Below are positions 42,536 through 52,471 of a stretch of 64,000 nucleotides of DNA, piece by piece; position 1 is the stretch's first letter; each line of letters opens with the position of its first letter. Position numbers and translations under genes: made by a program. The notes beneath the pieces are model-generated. The model made no database searches and was not told the origin of the DNA. It saw nothing but the letters and a program-made list of their open reading frames with translations. Origin of the DNA: Oceanicaulis sp. MMSF_3324 (GTDB taxonomy: Bacteria > Pseudomonadota > Alphaproteobacteria > Caulobacterales > Maricaulaceae); the NCBI RefSeq assembly GCF_030733545.1, contig NZ_JASHIU010000009.1, positions 62,001-126,000 on the forward strand, in the 5' to 3' direction.

Positions 42536-44632
42536 GTGTTAAACGCATTGTCGCTGCGGACCCAGCTGTTTGGCGGGTTCGGCATGATGGCTTTTATCGT
42601 CATCATCATGGTTGTGGTTGGATTTTTGTTCGCTTCGAAAAGCGGTTCCAATTTTGACCGCTTCCGAACGATCTCCCAGGTTTCTGTGGACATGGCGGAC
42701 ATTCAGGAAACGGTCGCGAGCTTCCGAAATGACACCTATGTCTATCGCGTGACCGGTGACCCGTTAATCGCCGATCAGGCGCGGAACCAGCGCGAATTGC
42801 TCGAGACCGAAATTGTCGCGGCCCAGAGCCGTCTCGCCAATGACACGGTGCGTGAAGATCTGGCGCGCGTGGAAGAGTTTGGCGATCAGTATGCGGAAGC
42901 CTTCGAGCAGTATATCACCCGACGGCAATTGCTGGACGACGAAATCAATGCGTTGACGGATTTCGAGGATCGTCTTCTGGGTCAGCTTGGCGACACGCTG
43001 GCCGTTGCGGAGATGATGGGCGCGGACCAGTCGATGCTGCTCATGGCGGAAAGCATCCGCTCTCTCCTGCAAGCGCGGTATTACGGCCGCCGCGCGCTCA
43101 CTGAAGGATATGGCGCCAGCTTTGACCGTTCTCAGTCCGAGCTTGAAACCACGCAGCGCATGCTCTCCCGCGTGCTGCAGTCTGATGGACAGATCATGAA
43201 TGGCGCGGTCCAGCCCATTCTCGATGATGTGGTGACGTATACGGCCCGTTTTGAAGCCGCAGTGAACATTACCGAGGAGCTCAATGCCCTTGCGCGCAAT
43301 GAGCTCGACCAGCTGGGTCCGCAAATGGCGGGCGCCGTGAGCACGGTCGTGAGCGATGTCGTGCATCTGCAGGACCAGACCGGCAATGAAATCGAGGCGG
43401 CCTTCACCCAGCAGAAATTCGTCAGCACGGTTTTGGGCTTTGTGGGCCTTGGCCTGGCGGTGCTGGGCGCCTTTATGGTGGTTCGCCTGATCATGTCGAA
43501 TGTGAAGGCGGTGGTGAACGGGATTGCGCGCGTACGGCGCGGGGATCTCGAATTTGAAGTCACCGGCGCCGAGCGACAGGACGAGCTTGGAGACCTGTTC
43601 CGGGCGGTCGAGGATCTGCGCAAGGGCGAGATCAACCGGATCCGGATGGAAGAAGAGGCGTTGGCGTCCTCCAAGGAGCGTGAGGCGCGCTCGCTGGCGA
43701 CCCACAACGCCATCGATGTCTTCCGCAACAAGGTTGAAGCCATTCTCAAGGTTCTGGGCGAACGCACACACGAGATGCGTCACACGGCCGGCCGTCTGAA
43801 CTCGCAGGCGACCTTCGCCAACGAGCAGGCCAAGACCGCGGACGGCGCGGCCAGCGAAACCGCATCCAGCGTCGAGACGGTGGCGGCGGCGGCCGAGGAA
43901 CTGGCCAGCTCCATCCAGGAAATCGCGCGTCTGACCGAGAGCGCCTCGGAGAAAGTCTCTGATGCAGGGGAGCGGTCCCAGCAATCGGTCAACCAGATCG
44001 AGGCTCTGGCTGATCGGGTATCGAGCATCAACGACGTCATCGACCTCATCAATGACATTGCCGAACAGACCAACCTGCTGGCGCTGAACGCGACAATCGA
44101 GGCGGCGCGTGCAGGCGACGCCGGCAAAGGCTTTGCCGTGGTGGCGAGCGAGGTGAAGGATCTCGCAGAACAGACCAGCAAGGCGACCGACAGCGTGGCT
44201 GGCCTGGTCCGCGATATTCAGAATTCCATGAGCGGATCGGTGGATTCCATCCGGGGCATCGCGAAGATGAGTGAGGAGATCAACGAAGCCACGGCTTCGA
44301 TCGCCAGCGCCATCGAAGAGCAGGGCGCCGCGACGCGGGAGATTTCCGCCAGCACGTCCCGGGCGGCGGACAGCACGTCCACCCTGGCCAAAGGCGTGCG
44401 TGATGTGGGCGAGGCCGTCGCGGACACGGAAAGCGCGGCGGGCATGCTGGAGCAGACCTCGGATGCCTTCACCAGCCAGTCCGACACGCTGCGCGAGGCG
44501 GTCGAGCAATTCTTCGAAGCAATCAAGGAAGGCCCGCTCAATCGCCGTGAGGGCGATGACCCGAGCTATGAAGGGCCTGAACGTCGAAAGTCGAAGCAGC
44601 CCGAAGCCCGGACAATTCCTTCAGCCGCCTGA
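42536..44632 (+). CDS. Methyl-accepting chemotaxis protein
   Basis: The 698-residue receptor starts at GTG 42536 (AGGGAGA upstream). It has a membrane helix at ~12-34, a helical periplasmic ligand domain (~35-295), a second helix at ~296-320, HAMP (~320-372), and a cytoplasmic coiled-coil signalling tip with [20 protein letters not shown] and [20 protein letters not shown]. The ligand domain is long and all-helical; its ligand is unknown. The C-terminal tail [20 protein letters not shown] has no CheB/CheR pentapeptide. Confidence 0.95.
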   Translation: MLNALSLRTQLFGGFGMMAFIVIIMVVVGFLFASKSGSNFDRFRTISQVSVDMADIQETVASFRNDTYVYRVTGDPLIADQARNQRELLETEIVAAQSRLANDTVREDLARVEEFGDQYAEAFEQYITRRQLLDDEINALTDFEDRLLGQLGDTLAVAEMMGADQSMLLMAESIRSLLQARYYGRRALTEGYGASFDRSQSELETTQRMLSRVLQSDGQIMNGAVQPILDDVVTYTARFEAAVNITEELNALARNELDQLGPQMAGAVSTVVSDVVHLQDQTGNEIEAAFTQQKFVSTVLGFVGLGLAVLGAFMVVRLIMSNVKAVVNGIARVRRGDLEFEVTGAERQDELGDLFRAVEDLRKGEINRIRMEEEALASSKEREARSLATHNAIDVFRNKVEAILKVLGERTHEMRHTAGRLNSQATFANEQAKTADGAASETASSVETVAAAAEELASSIQEIARLTESASEKVSDAGERSQQSVNQIEALADRVSSINDVIDLINDIAEQTNLLALNATIEAARAGDAGKGFAVVASEVKDLAEQTSKATDSVAGLVRDIQNSMSGSVDSIRGIAKMSEEINEATASIASAIEEQGAATREISASTSRAADSTSTLAKGVRDVGEAVADTESAAGMLEQTSDAFTSQSDTLREAVEQFFEAIKEGPLNRREGDDPSYEGPERRKSKQPEARTIPSAA

Positions 44633-44655
44633 CCCCCGAAAGGTGATGCTGCAGA

Positions 44656-44686
44656 CAGGCCGTTCTTTCCTTGAAAGGGCGGCCTG
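44656..44686. terminator. Hairpin after the chemoreceptor gene
   Basis: CAGGCCGTTCTTTC pairs through a 3-base loop with GAAAGGGCGGCCTG, using two G-T wobble pairs if transcribed from the plus strand. There is no T-run after it, so it may be a Rho-assisted terminator or an RNA-stability element. Confidence 0.45.
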
Positions 44687-44777
44687 ATGCGTGCTGACGC
44701 CAGGTTGCGCCAGACGGTATCCAGACGCACCGATATCCTTTACGAAGGAAGGCTTTGAAGGATCCGCTGCCCGCGTC

Positions 44778-45458
44778 ATGGCCCAGACTGACACTTCCTC
44801 GCCGAATTGGCTTACCGCACTTGTTCGCCGCTCGGGCCGCTGGTCGCCGCCCGACTGGGTGTTCCTGCCTGCATCCGTTGTGGTGACGGCTGCGTTGATT
44901 GTGCTGGCGTTCAATCTGCGTCCGGGGACCGTGGAGCCGGAAATCAGCGACTCTCAATTCGTGATGGAGGCCGAAGCGCTGGCCCAGCTTATTCCTGGTC
45001 CGGGCACGCGGTTTGAGCTGACTTACGGCCCGGCGGGCGAACCGCTTGCACGGCTCAGCGCGACTGCATCCTTCGAGGCGGCAGGCCTTTTGTCTGCAGG
45101 AGTGGGCGCAGCGCTTCCAGCAGAGTGGGAAGCGAACGCCATTGGCCGGATCGTTCGGTTCGAAGTGGAAGCGCAAGCGGCCCAGGATTCCGATGTGGAC
45201 CAGATCCGTCTGGGATACTTCACGGTGGGGCATGGTGATTCCGAACGCACCCTGCGACCGGTGAGCCGTGGCTGGTCCACGACCGGCATCTGTTATCAGA
45301 TCTCTGCGTCCGCCCAGCCCAATGGCGCGGAATGGCTGGGCATCTGGCCCGGTGATGCAGGCGACGGGCAGGGCGTGCTGGTGCGCTCGATCCGGCTGAC
45401 CCTGGAACCGGAAGGTGAAACACTGGCGCAGTGTGAAGCGCGCCTGACTGAAAGCTGA
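44778..45458 (+). CDS. Unrecognised single-pass membrane protein
   Basis: The 226-residue protein has one membrane helix (VFLPASVVVTAALIVLAFNL, ~residues 29-48) and an extracytoplasmic beta-rich domain with a pair of cysteines (ICYQISASAQPNGAEW and LAQCEARLTES). The start at 44778 is tentative because the ribosome-binding site is weak. It is followed 16 bases later by another membrane-protein gene in the same direction, suggesting one unit. I do not recognise the family. Confidence 0.65.
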   Translation: MAQTDTSSPNWLTALVRRSGRWSPPDWVFLPASVVVTAALIVLAFNLRPGTVEPEISDSQFVMEAEALAQLIPGPGTRFELTYGPAGEPLARLSATASFEAAGLLSAGVGAALPAEWEANAIGRIVRFEVEAQAAQDSDVDQIRLGYFTVGHGDSERTLRPVSRGWSTTGICYQISASAQPNGAEWLGIWPGDAGDGQGVLVRSIRLTLEPEGETLAQCEARLTES

Positions 45459-45474
45459 AGCGCAGGAGCGTAGC

Positions 45475-46950
45475 ATGACGCTCTGGCGCGTCGCGCTGGC
45501 GACAATCAATCATGGTCTCGGCCCCGCCTGGCGTCGCATGCTCCTGGGCGTGTTTCTGGCAGGGCTGGGCTATCTTGCTTTTCTGCCAACCTTCGAAGCG
45601 CGCCAGGAGGCGGCTCATACAGCTGCGCTGATCGCTTTCACGACCAACGGTCATATTGCTCTTGACCAGAGCGACGCCTTGCATCCTGACAGCCTCGGCT
45701 TCGCAGGGCCCTGGCCAGCCGGTCTCACCGGGCCGGGGCGCCTGGGCTATGCGGGAGAAGAGGACACCCTTTCGAATCAGCTCTTGGACGCTCCCTCTCA
45801 GAGATATCGGGCGCATCCCTTGGCCCTGGTGTTCCTGGCGCCTGCGCGCCTGGTTGCTCAGGACTGGAGCTGGCCTGCCCAGGTCCGGTTTTACAGGCTG
45901 CTGATCTGGACGATCGCCATGTTGGGTTTCGGTCTCGGCGTGGCCAGCGCATTGCGGTTTGGGTATGTGGATCGCAATGCGGCCGTGGTTATGGCGGCCT
46001 GGCCCTTCCTGTTTCCGCATTTCTTTTCACAAATGACAGCAGTCAGCGGCGCTGGGATCGCTCTGGGCTGCTTCGGGGTCACGAGCGCTGCGTTGATGGC
46101 TTTGTCGCGGCGCAATGATCTGACCGCGAGTCTGGTTCTGGGGCTGGCGCTGGGACTGAGCATCTGGGCGGATACGCTCATGGTGACGGTCTGGGCGGGA
46201 CTGGCGCTCTATCTGGGCTGGCGTGGCTGGCGACTTCACAAATACGATGCGCTCGATAGTGAATGGCTGATCCTGCGCATCTTCCCCATGGGATTGGCGC
46301 TGCTGATCGGGTCGGGATGGCTGATCTATCTCGTCACAAGCGGCGAGGGACAGACCATGACACCGGTTCTGGGCGAGGGGATCCTGACCCGCCTGTGGTC
46401 GAACCTGGCGAGCTTCTCCGCCGATGGCGGCGCTTCCCTGATCCTGCCTGGGCCGGGATGGCGTCTGGTCTCGCTTCTCCTGTTGCTCCTGATCCTGATG
46501 CGCTGGGAGTTTCATTGGAGAGCGCTGCCCGACCTGGCAAAGGCGCCGGCTTTCATCCTGCCGATCTTCACGCTGTCCGTGCTGCTGATGGGGTTGCAGG
46601 GGTATGCCGCCGGCTTTGACGATCTGCATATGCTCGCGCCTGTGTTGGCGCTCATCGTGGGCCTGTGTTGCCGTTCATCCGCGCTGGTCATTGCGCTGGT
46701 GGTGCTGGGTCTGTTCGGGGCTGTCGCCCATGGAGCGTTCCAGGCCTCGGTTTATGCCGGCTGCGCCCTCTATGATCCGCAACTGGGGCGGTATGGATAT
46801 GGCGCGGCGGAGTGTTTGCTGGATTGGGCGGCGCTGGAGCAAGTCAGCGCGCCGGGGTTTGCGCTCAAATCATTTGCTGTGGGCGGGTTGAGCGCTCTGA
46901 CTGCGCTTTATAGCCTGTGGCGGCAGGCCTCATGGCAGCACGATGATTGA
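45475..46950 (+). CDS. Polytopic membrane protein, possibly GT-C-like
   Basis: The 491-residue protein has roughly 10 hydrophobic segments and a loop after the first helix (residues ~35-115) containing TFEARQEAAHTAALIAF and YRAHPLALVFLAPAR. The helix-loop-helix layout is reminiscent of GT-C glycosyltransferases, but no DXD or NP motif is clear. AGGAG lies 6 bases before the ATG. It forms a unit with the gene upstream. Function unknown. Confidence 0.65.
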   Translation: MTLWRVALATINHGLGPAWRRMLLGVFLAGLGYLAFLPTFEARQEAAHTAALIAFTTNGHIALDQSDALHPDSLGFAGPWPAGLTGPGRLGYAGEEDTLSNQLLDAPSQRYRAHPLALVFLAPARLVAQDWSWPAQVRFYRLLIWTIAMLGFGLGVASALRFGYVDRNAAVVMAAWPFLFPHFFSQMTAVSGAGIALGCFGVTSAALMALSRRNDLTASLVLGLALGLSIWADTLMVTVWAGLALYLGWRGWRLHKYDALDSEWLILRIFPMGLALLIGSGWLIYLVTSGEGQTMTPVLGEGILTRLWSNLASFSADGGASLILPGPGWRLVSLLLLLLILMRWEFHWRALPDLAKAPAFILPIFTLSVLLMGLQGYAAGFDDLHMLAPVLALIVGLCCRSSALVIALVVLGLFGAVAHGAFQASVYAGCALYDPQLGRYGYGAAECLLDWAALEQVSAPGFALKSFAVGGLSALTALYSLWRQASWQHDD

Positions 46951-46988
46951 CTCAAGGCCTGTGTTTGCTCATAACCCGCGCTTCCCTC

Positions 46989-47020
46989 GCTCGCCGGCTT
47001 GCCGGACGAGCCTTGTTTTC
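46989..47020 (+). terminator. Probable terminator upstream of rpsD
   Basis: GCTCGCCGGC pairs with GCCGGACGAGC (one mismatch or bulge) and is followed by CTTGTTTTC. It could end the membrane-protein unit, or fold in the rpsD leader, where ribosomal protein S4 might act on its own mRNA. Confidence 0.45.
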
Positions 47021-47103
47021 ATGGCAACGGACGATGCGTGGACCGCCGTTTGAATTGCTCTGACCGAGGGATCAGGGCCGGGCCGCGTCATGAAGGAAAG
47101 ACT

Positions 47104-47721
47104 ATGTCAAAGCGTCATTCGCAGAAATACAAAATTGACCGCCGCATGGGCGAGAACATCTGGGGCCGTTCGAAGTCCCCGGTGAACAAGCGCGCCTACG
47201 GCCCGGGTCAACACGGCCAGCGCCGCGCCGGCAAGATGTCGGACTTCGGTCTGCAGCTGCGCGCCAAGCAAAAGCTCAAAGGCTATTACGGCAACATCAC
47301 CGAGAAGCAGTTCAAGCGCATCTACACCGAAGCGCAGCGCCTCAAAGGCAACACGGCTGAAAACCTGATCGGTCTGCTGGAAAGCCGTCTGGACGCGATC
47401 GTGTATCGCGCCAAGTTCGTGCCGACCGTTTTCGCCGCTCGCCAGTTCGTCAACCACGGCCACGTCCGTGTGAACGGCAAGCGCGTCAACATCGCTTCCT
47501 ACATGGTCAAGCCGGGCGATGTGGTTGAAGTGCGCGAAAAGTCCCGCTCCATGGCTCTGGTGCTCGAAGCACTGGGCTCGCCGGAGCGCGACGTGCCGGA
47601 ATATCTGGACCTCGATCCGAAGGGCATGAAAGCCACCTACACCCGCAAGCCGGAATTCAATGAAGTTCCGTACCCGGTGAAGATGGAACCGAACCTCGTG
47701 GTCGAATTCTACTCCTCGTAA
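47104..47721 (+). CDS. rpsD: 30S ribosomal protein S4
   Basis: S4 nucleates 16S rRNA 5'-domain assembly. The 205 residues start [20 protein letters not shown] and carry the S4 RNA-binding domain with [20 protein letters not shown] and [20 protein letters not shown]. The ATG at 47104 follows AAGGAAAG; a longer in-frame extension upstream is not coding. It is monocistronic between two terminators. Confidence 0.98.
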   Translation: MSKRHSQKYKIDRRMGENIWGRSKSPVNKRAYGPGQHGQRRAGKMSDFGLQLRAKQKLKGYYGNITEKQFKRIYTEAQRLKGNTAENLIGLLESRLDAIVYRAKFVPTVFAARQFVNHGHVRVNGKRVNIASYMVKPGDVVEVREKSRSMALVLEALGSPERDVPEYLDLDPKGMKATYTRKPEFNEVPYPVKMEPNLVVEFYSS

Positions 47722-47748
47722 TCGCTCGAGGACGAAACGACTTGGAAA

Positions 47749-47775
47749 AGCCCGCTGCCACGCAGCGGGCTTTTT
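47749..47775 (+). terminator. Intrinsic terminator of rpsD
   Basis: The stem GCCCGCTGC/GCAGCGGGC with a 3-base loop is followed by TTTTTC. Confidence 0.9.
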
Positions 47776-47800
47776 CTTTGAGCGCAGTCCGTCAGATACG

Positions 47801-47826
47801 AAAAAGCCCGCCTCAGGAGGCGGGCT
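47801..47826 (-). terminator. Intrinsic terminator of grxD
   Basis: The stem GCCCGCCT/AGGCGGGC with a 4-base loop is followed on the minus strand by five T residues, ending the glutaredoxin gene. Confidence 0.85.
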
Positions 47827-47848
47827 CTTGCTTGGCAAGGTGAGGCGG

Positions 47849-48181
47849 TTACGCCTCCACGAGGCCTTTCTCCTTGAAGAGCTGTTGCAGCTCTCCGGCC
47901 TCGAACATCTCCTTGATGATGTCGCAGCCGCCCACGAACTCACCCTTCACATAGAGCTGGGGGATGGTCGGCCAGTCCGAATAGACCTTGATGCCTTCAC
48001 GCACGGCGTGGTCTTCCAGCACGTTCACGGCGGCGTATTCCACGCCCACATGATCAAGCACGCGCGCCACCACCGAGGAGAAGCCGCATTGCGGGAAGGT
48101 GGGGGTGCCTTTCATGAACAGGACGACGTCGTTCTCGGTGACGGCTTTCCTGATCGCTTCCTGGGTGGCGTCGTCAGACAT
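47849..48181 (-). CDS. grxD: Monothiol glutaredoxin Grx4/GrxD family
   Basis: The 110-residue protein carries the active-site motif CGFS in KGTPTFPQCGFSSVVARVL, then WPTIPQLYVKGEFVGGCDII. CGFS glutaredoxins bind and transfer [2Fe-2S] clusters with glutathione, often in a complex with BolA. AAGGA lies 9 bases before the ATG. The bolA-type gene lies 69 bases upstream in the same direction. Confidence 0.96.
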   Translation of the reverse strand: MSDDATQEAIRKAVTENDVVLFMKGTPTFPQCGFSSVVARVLDHVGVEYAAVNVLEDHAVREGIKVYSDWPTIPQLYVKGEFVGGCDIIKEMFEAGELQQLFKEKGLVEA

Positions 48182-48250
48182 GAGAGAGGTTCCTTATGGT
48201 GCGTTCGCCCTGAAATGGGTGGGCGGACGGGAAAGTTCAATTGCGCGGCG

Positions 48251-48484
48251 TCAGTCCGGCGTGCGGGTCTCCAGCGCCAGGGCATGCAGTTCGCCGCCCA
48301 TCCGGCCTTTGAGCGCGGCATAGACCATCTGGTGCTGTTTGACGCGGGGCATTCCGGCGAAGGCGTCAGAGATGACCACGGCCTTGTAGTGGTCGCCATC
48401 GCCCGCAAGATCGGTCAGTTCAACCTCCGCGCCGGGAACGCCTTCCTTGATCAGGCTGACAATATCATCCGCATTCATGGGCAT
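48251..48484 (-). CDS. bolA: BolA-family protein
   Basis: From ATG 48484 (AGGAGA upstream) the product has 77 residues: ADDIVSLIKEGVPGAEVELT, DLAGDGDHYKAVVISDAFAG, and RVKQHQMVYAALKGRMGGEL. It has the BolA fold with the conserved DGDHY and the C-terminal helix with VYAAL. The ligand His of BolA proteins is probably HQMVY. Adjacent to grxD, it likely forms a Grx4-BolA iron-sulfur complex controlling iron homeostasis. Confidence 0.93.
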   Translation of the reverse strand: MPMNADDIVSLIKEGVPGAEVELTDLAGDGDHYKAVVISDAFAGMPRVKQHQMVYAALKGRMGGELHALALETRTPD

Positions 48485-48579
48485 GGCGTCTCTCCTGCGC
48501 AGTGCTAGGGTGAGACTTACCATCACACCGGGCGTGCCCGGAACCCTAGCTTTCACAGGGATATTACGGAGATTCGCCC

Positions 48580-49530
48580 ATGCTGCTGTCCGCCTTTCTT
48601 CTGACCACGGCTCTGACCGTTCCGTCCGCATCCGATTGCGCCGGACTGGAGCCGCAGCCTTGGGCTGATCTGTGCGTGATCAGTTCGGATGAGATGAAAG
48701 GGCGGATGGTGCAGAGCGAAGGCAATGCACGGGCCCGCGCCTATATCATCAACCGGTTGCAGGAGATCGGAGTCCAGCCGGTCGGTGAGAGCTTCGAGCA
48801 GCCCTTCAGCTTTGAGCGGGCCATCGATTTCCGTGACGAGAATTCGCCGCGCGAGACCATCAATGCGGTCAATGTGATTGGCGTCATCCCCGGGCGGGAC
48901 CGTTCGCGCGCGATCGCCGTGACCGCCCATTATGATCATGTGGGACAGACCGAAGAGGGCGAGATCTATAACGGCGCCGATGACAATGCGTCCGGCGTCG
49001 CCGCGATTCTGGCGGCGGCGGAGCACTTTATCGCCAACCCGCCCGAACATGACATCCTCATCATGGCGTTTGACGCCGAAGAGGGCGGTCTGAACGGTGC
49101 GCGTGAGGTGGTCGCCAATCCCGTGGACGGCGCGGCGCCGGTCGTGTTCAACCTCAATTTCGACATGCTCGGTTACAGCCCCGACAATGATATCTGGGCG
49201 GCGGGTCCGTATCACACGCCGGCCCTTCACCCGATTGTGGAAGAGGTCGCGGCGGACGCGTCCATCACGCTGGCGGCCGGTTATGACAGCCCGGACGGTG
49301 ATCCGCGCAATGACTGGACGCTTCTGTCAGACCAGGGCGCTTTCCATATGGCGGGGATCCCCTTCCTCTATCTCGGGGTCGAGGATCACGAGCACTATCA
49401 CCAGACCTCTGATGAATTCGAGACCATTGATCCCGACTTCTTCCTGGGTGCGGTGAGCGTGGCCGTAGCGCTGGCCGAGCGGATCGACGCGGATCTGGAC
49501 ACGGTGCTGGAGACGCCCAGTACTGACTAG
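48580..49530 (+). CDS. Secreted M28-family metallopeptidase
   Basis: The 316-residue protein begins with a signal peptide (LLSAFLLTTALTVPSAS). Zinc ligands and catalytic residues of M28 aminopeptidases are seen: VTAHYDHVG (~residue 116), IYNGADDNASGVAAIL (bridging Asp), MAFDAEEGGLNGAREV (catalytic Glu pair), NLNFDMLGY, and the last ligand in DHEHYHQTSDEFETI. Active aminopeptidase expected in the periplasm or outside. Divergent from bolA. Confidence 0.94.
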   Translation: MLLSAFLLTTALTVPSASDCAGLEPQPWADLCVISSDEMKGRMVQSEGNARARAYIINRLQEIGVQPVGESFEQPFSFERAIDFRDENSPRETINAVNVIGVIPGRDRSRAIAVTAHYDHVGQTEEGEIYNGADDNASGVAAILAAAEHFIANPPEHDILIMAFDAEEGGLNGAREVVANPVDGAAPVVFNLNFDMLGYSPDNDIWAAGPYHTPALHPIVEEVAADASITLAAGYDSPDGDPRNDWTLLSDQGAFHMAGIPFLYLGVEDHEHYHQTSDEFETIDPDFFLGAVSVAVALAERIDADLDTVLETPSTD

Positions 49531-49686
49531 GCGTCCAAGTGATTGATGCGACGCAAAAATTTTCACGCGTTATGAATTGAGAATAAAAATAAACAGCGTT
49601 CACTTTTCAAAGCGCGGTGACATACCTATGTATGCGTCGTAATCAGCGGCGCATACCCGGTCCGGGGCGCCATCAGGGAGAGATTC

Positions 49687-50157
49687 ATGTCCATCGCACT
49701 TCGTTCTGTTTTCGCTGGCGCAGCACTCGCTCTGGCCGGCTTCGGCGCCGTCCAGGCGCAAGACTGCCCGACCGAGCCGATGTTTGTCGGCGTGTCCGGC
49801 CCGAACTCTGATGTGCGCCAGTCCGCACGTCGGGTCGACCGGGGTGACTGGCGCACGGCGGCGCACTTCGCCTCCGAAGCGCTCGAATCCGGCACGTCGA
49901 ACCGCAACAAGAACGCCGCCGCCATCAATCTGTGCGCAGCGCTCGCGAATGAAGGCGATGCCGGCACGGCCGAGGCTTGCGGCATGGCCATCGAACGCAA
50001 CGGCGACAGCTGGGAAGCCTACACCAACCGGGGCGGCGCTTACTGGCTCGCCGGCAATCCGGACGCCGCCATCGCCGATTTCGCGCGTGCGGCCGAGCTC
50101 GGCGCCGGTGAAGACGCCGTGGCGCACAATTCCGCGCTGGCGCAGTGCAACAGCTAA
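49687..50157 (+). CDS. Small exported TPR-repeat protein
   Basis: The 156 residues begin with a signal peptide (LRSVFAGAALALAGFGAVQA). The mature protein has four cysteines (QDCPTEP, LCAAL, EACGMA, LAQCNS) and two or three TPR-like helical pairs (DWRTAAHFASEALESG, SWEAYTNRGGAYWLAGNPDA, AIADFARAAELG). GGGAGA lies before the ATG, preceded by a 156-base AT-richer gap that holds no other gene. Periplasmic role unknown. Confidence 0.82.
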   Translation: MSIALRSVFAGAALALAGFGAVQAQDCPTEPMFVGVSGPNSDVRQSARRVDRGDWRTAAHFASEALESGTSNRNKNAAAINLCAALANEGDAGTAEACGMAIERNGDSWEAYTNRGGAYWLAGNPDAAIADFARAAELGAGEDAVAHNSALAQCNS

Positions 50158-50178
50158 TCGGCTGACAGGCTGAAACGG

Positions 50179-50205
50179 AAAAGGCCGGGGCGTCGCCCCG
50201 GCCTT
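50179..50205. terminator. Bidirectional terminator between the TPR gene and purL
   Basis: The stem AAGGCCGGGGC/GCCCCGGCCTT with a short loop is followed by T residues on each strand. Confidence 0.88.
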
Positions 50206-50227
50206 TCTTGTTGGCGCCTGGCGCAGC

Positions 50228-52471
50228 TTATTCGGCGACGCGCGCTTCGGGCTCGCCGTCCATCAGGGCCGGCATGAAGCCTTCATGGGCCTGTTTGAGG
50301 CGGATCAGATCGACGGCATGGCCGCCATTGATCGAGATGAAGCGACCGCCGGCCAGACCCACAACCTCGACCGGCACGTTCGCGGCCTTGGCGTCTGCGC
50401 GCAGCGCTTCCGCATCATTGGCGTCCGCCGCGATCAGGTAGCGGCCCTGATCCTCACCGAACATCCAGGCGAAGACCGGCAAATTGCCGGTATAGGCGAG
50501 CTTGATGCCCACGCCCGCCGCCATCGCCATGTCGGCGGCGGCGCAAGCAAGACCGCCATCAGAGAGGTCATGGACAGCGCTGACCTGGCCCGCGCGGATC
50601 GCGCTGCGGACAAAATCGCCATTGCGTTTCTCAACCGCCAGATCCACGCGCGGCGAGGCGCCTTTCTCCTGGTTCTCGATTTCACGCAGATAGAGCGAGG
50701 CGCCCAGCTCGCCGCGGGTTTCACCCACCAGCAGCAGCACCTGGTTCTCTTTCATCCCGCCATAGCCCATGCGCTGGCTCATATCCGGGATCAGGCCCAC
50801 GGCGCCGACCGCCGGGGTGGGCGGAATGGCGACGCCGTCGGTCTCGTTGTAGAGCGAGACATTGCCCGACACGACAGGGAAGTCGAGCGCCTTGCAGGCT
50901 TCGGCCATGCCTTCCACGCAGCCCACGAACTGGCCCATGATCTCGGGACGTTCGGGATTGCCGAAGTTCAGGCAATCGGTGATGGCGATGGGATCGGCGC
51001 CCACAGCGGTGAGGTTCCGCCAGGCTTCCGCCACCGCCTGCTTGCCGCCCTCGAACGGGTCGGCGAAGCAATAGCGCGGGGTGCAGTCGGTGGTGATCGC
51101 CAGCGCCTTTTCGGTGCCGTGGACCCGCACGATGGCGGCGTCCGCCGGATCTTCCGAGCTGGCGGCGGTGTCGGCCATGACGTGACGGTCATACTGACGC
51201 CAGATCCAGCGCTTGGACGCCATGTCGGCGGAACCCATGAGGCCGGCGAGCACTTCGCCCAGATGTTCGGGTTGGTGCAGCTCGCGCGGGTCGATGGAGC
51301 CCCGCGCTTCGGCGGGGAACCAGGGACGGTCGTATTTCGGCGCGTTTTCGCCAATCGGGTCGAGCGGCAGATCGCAGACCACCTCGCCCTGGTGACGCAG
51401 CACCAGACGGCCATGCGGCGCGGTCTTGCCGATGGTGGCCACATCGAGATCCCATTTGCGGAAGATGCGCTCGGCCACATGCTCACGGCCCGGCTTGATG
51501 ATGATCAGCATCCGCTCCTGGGATTCTGACAGCATCATCTCATAGGCGGTCATGTTCTCTTCGCGCTGGGGCACATGATCGAGATCAAGCTCGATCCCCA
51601 GACCGCCTGACGAGGCCATTTCCACAGACGAGGAGGTGAGGCCGGCCGCGCCCATGTCCTGGATCGAGCTAATGGCGTCTTCGCTCATCAGTTCCAGGCA
51701 GGCCTCGATCAGCTTCTTCTCGGTGAAGGGGTCGCCGACCTGGACGGTCGGGCGGTTCTCTTCAGAACCTTCGCCGAATTCCGCCGACGCCATGGTGGCG
51801 CCGTGAATGCCGTCGCGGCCGGTCTTCGCGCCCACATAAAGGACGGGATAATCCGGTTCGCGGGCTGCGGCGGTGAAGATCTTGTCGGTGTCCGCCAGGC
51901 CCACGGCCATGGCGTTCACCAGGATATTGCCGTTATAGCCCTTGTCGAAATTGGTCTCGCCGCCAACCGTCGGCACGCCCACGCAATTGCCATAACCGCC
52001 AATCCCGGCGGTGACGCCCGCGACCAGCTGGCGGGTCTTGGGGTGCTTGGGATCACCAAAGCGCAGCGCATTCATCAGCGCCACCGGGCGCGCGCCCATG
52101 GTGAAAACGTCGCGCAGAATGCCGCCCACGCCCGTGGCCGCACCCTGATAGGGCTCGATATAGCTGGGGTGGTTGTGGCTCTCCATCTTGAAGATGGCCG
52201 CCTGACCGTCGCCGATGTCAATGACGCCGGCGTTCTCACCCGGGCCATAGATCACCTTGTCGCCCTTGGTGGGGAATTTGGACAGGTGCAGGCGCGAGGA
52301 TTTGTAAGAGCAGTGCTCGGACCACATGACCGAGAAGATGCCGAGCTCCACAAGGTTCGGCGCGCGGCCAAGCTCCTTGAGGATGATCTCGTATTCGTCA
52401 GCGGTGACGTGATCGAGGACGATCTCTTCGGTGATGCCCTCGGCGTAACGCGGGTTCACAGCTTCGCTCAT
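50228..52471 (-). CDS. purL: Phosphoribosylformylglycinamidine synthase subunit PurL (small type)
   Basis: This is the ATP-dependent synthetase subunit of FGAM synthase (purine step 4). The 747 residues match the small bacterial Pur[60 protein letters not shown], a second half-repeat starting [30 protein letters not shown], and [20 protein letters not shown]. The ATG overlaps the purQ stop (ATGA). With purS and purQ it makes the three-subunit enzyme. Confidence 0.98.
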   Translation of the reverse strand: MSEAVNPRYAEGITEEIVLDHVTADEYEIILKELGRAPNLVELGIFSVMWSEHCSYKSSRLHLSKFPTKGDKVIYGPGENAGVIDIGDGQAAIFKMESHNHPSYIEPYQGAATGVGGILRDVFTMGARPVALMNALRFGDPKHPKTRQLVAGVTAGIGGYGNCVGVPTVGGETNFDKGYNGNILVNAMAVGLADTDKIFTAAAREPDYPVLYVGAKTGRDGIHGATMASAEFGEGSEENRPTVQVGDPFTEKKLIEACLELMSEDAISSIQDMGAAGLTSSSVEMASSGGLGIELDLDHVPQREENMTAYEMMLSESQERMLIIIKPGREHVAERIFRKWDLDVATIGKTAPHGRLVLRHQGEVVCDLPLDPIGENAPKYDRPWFPAEARGSIDPRELHQPEHLGEVLAGLMGSADMASKRWIWRQYDRHVMADTAASSEDPADAAIVRVHGTEKALAITTDCTPRYCFADPFEGGKQAVAEAWRNLTAVGADPIAITDCLNFGNPERPEIMGQFVGCVEGMAEACKALDFPVVSGNVSLYNETDGVAIPPTPAVGAVGLIPDMSQRMGYGGMKENQVLLLVGETRGELGASLYLREIENQEKGASPRVDLAVEKRNGDFVRSAIRAGQVSAVHDLSDGGLACAAADMAMAAGVGIKLAYTGNLPVFAWMFGEDQGRYLIAADANDAEALRADAKAANVPVEVVGLAGGRFISINGGHAVDLIRLKQAHEGFMPALMDGEPEARVAE

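Noticed and set aside
42764-44509. 581-residue open frame antisense to the chemoreceptor
   Set aside because: The sense frame has HAMP and signalling-domain motifs; the antisense frame has none.
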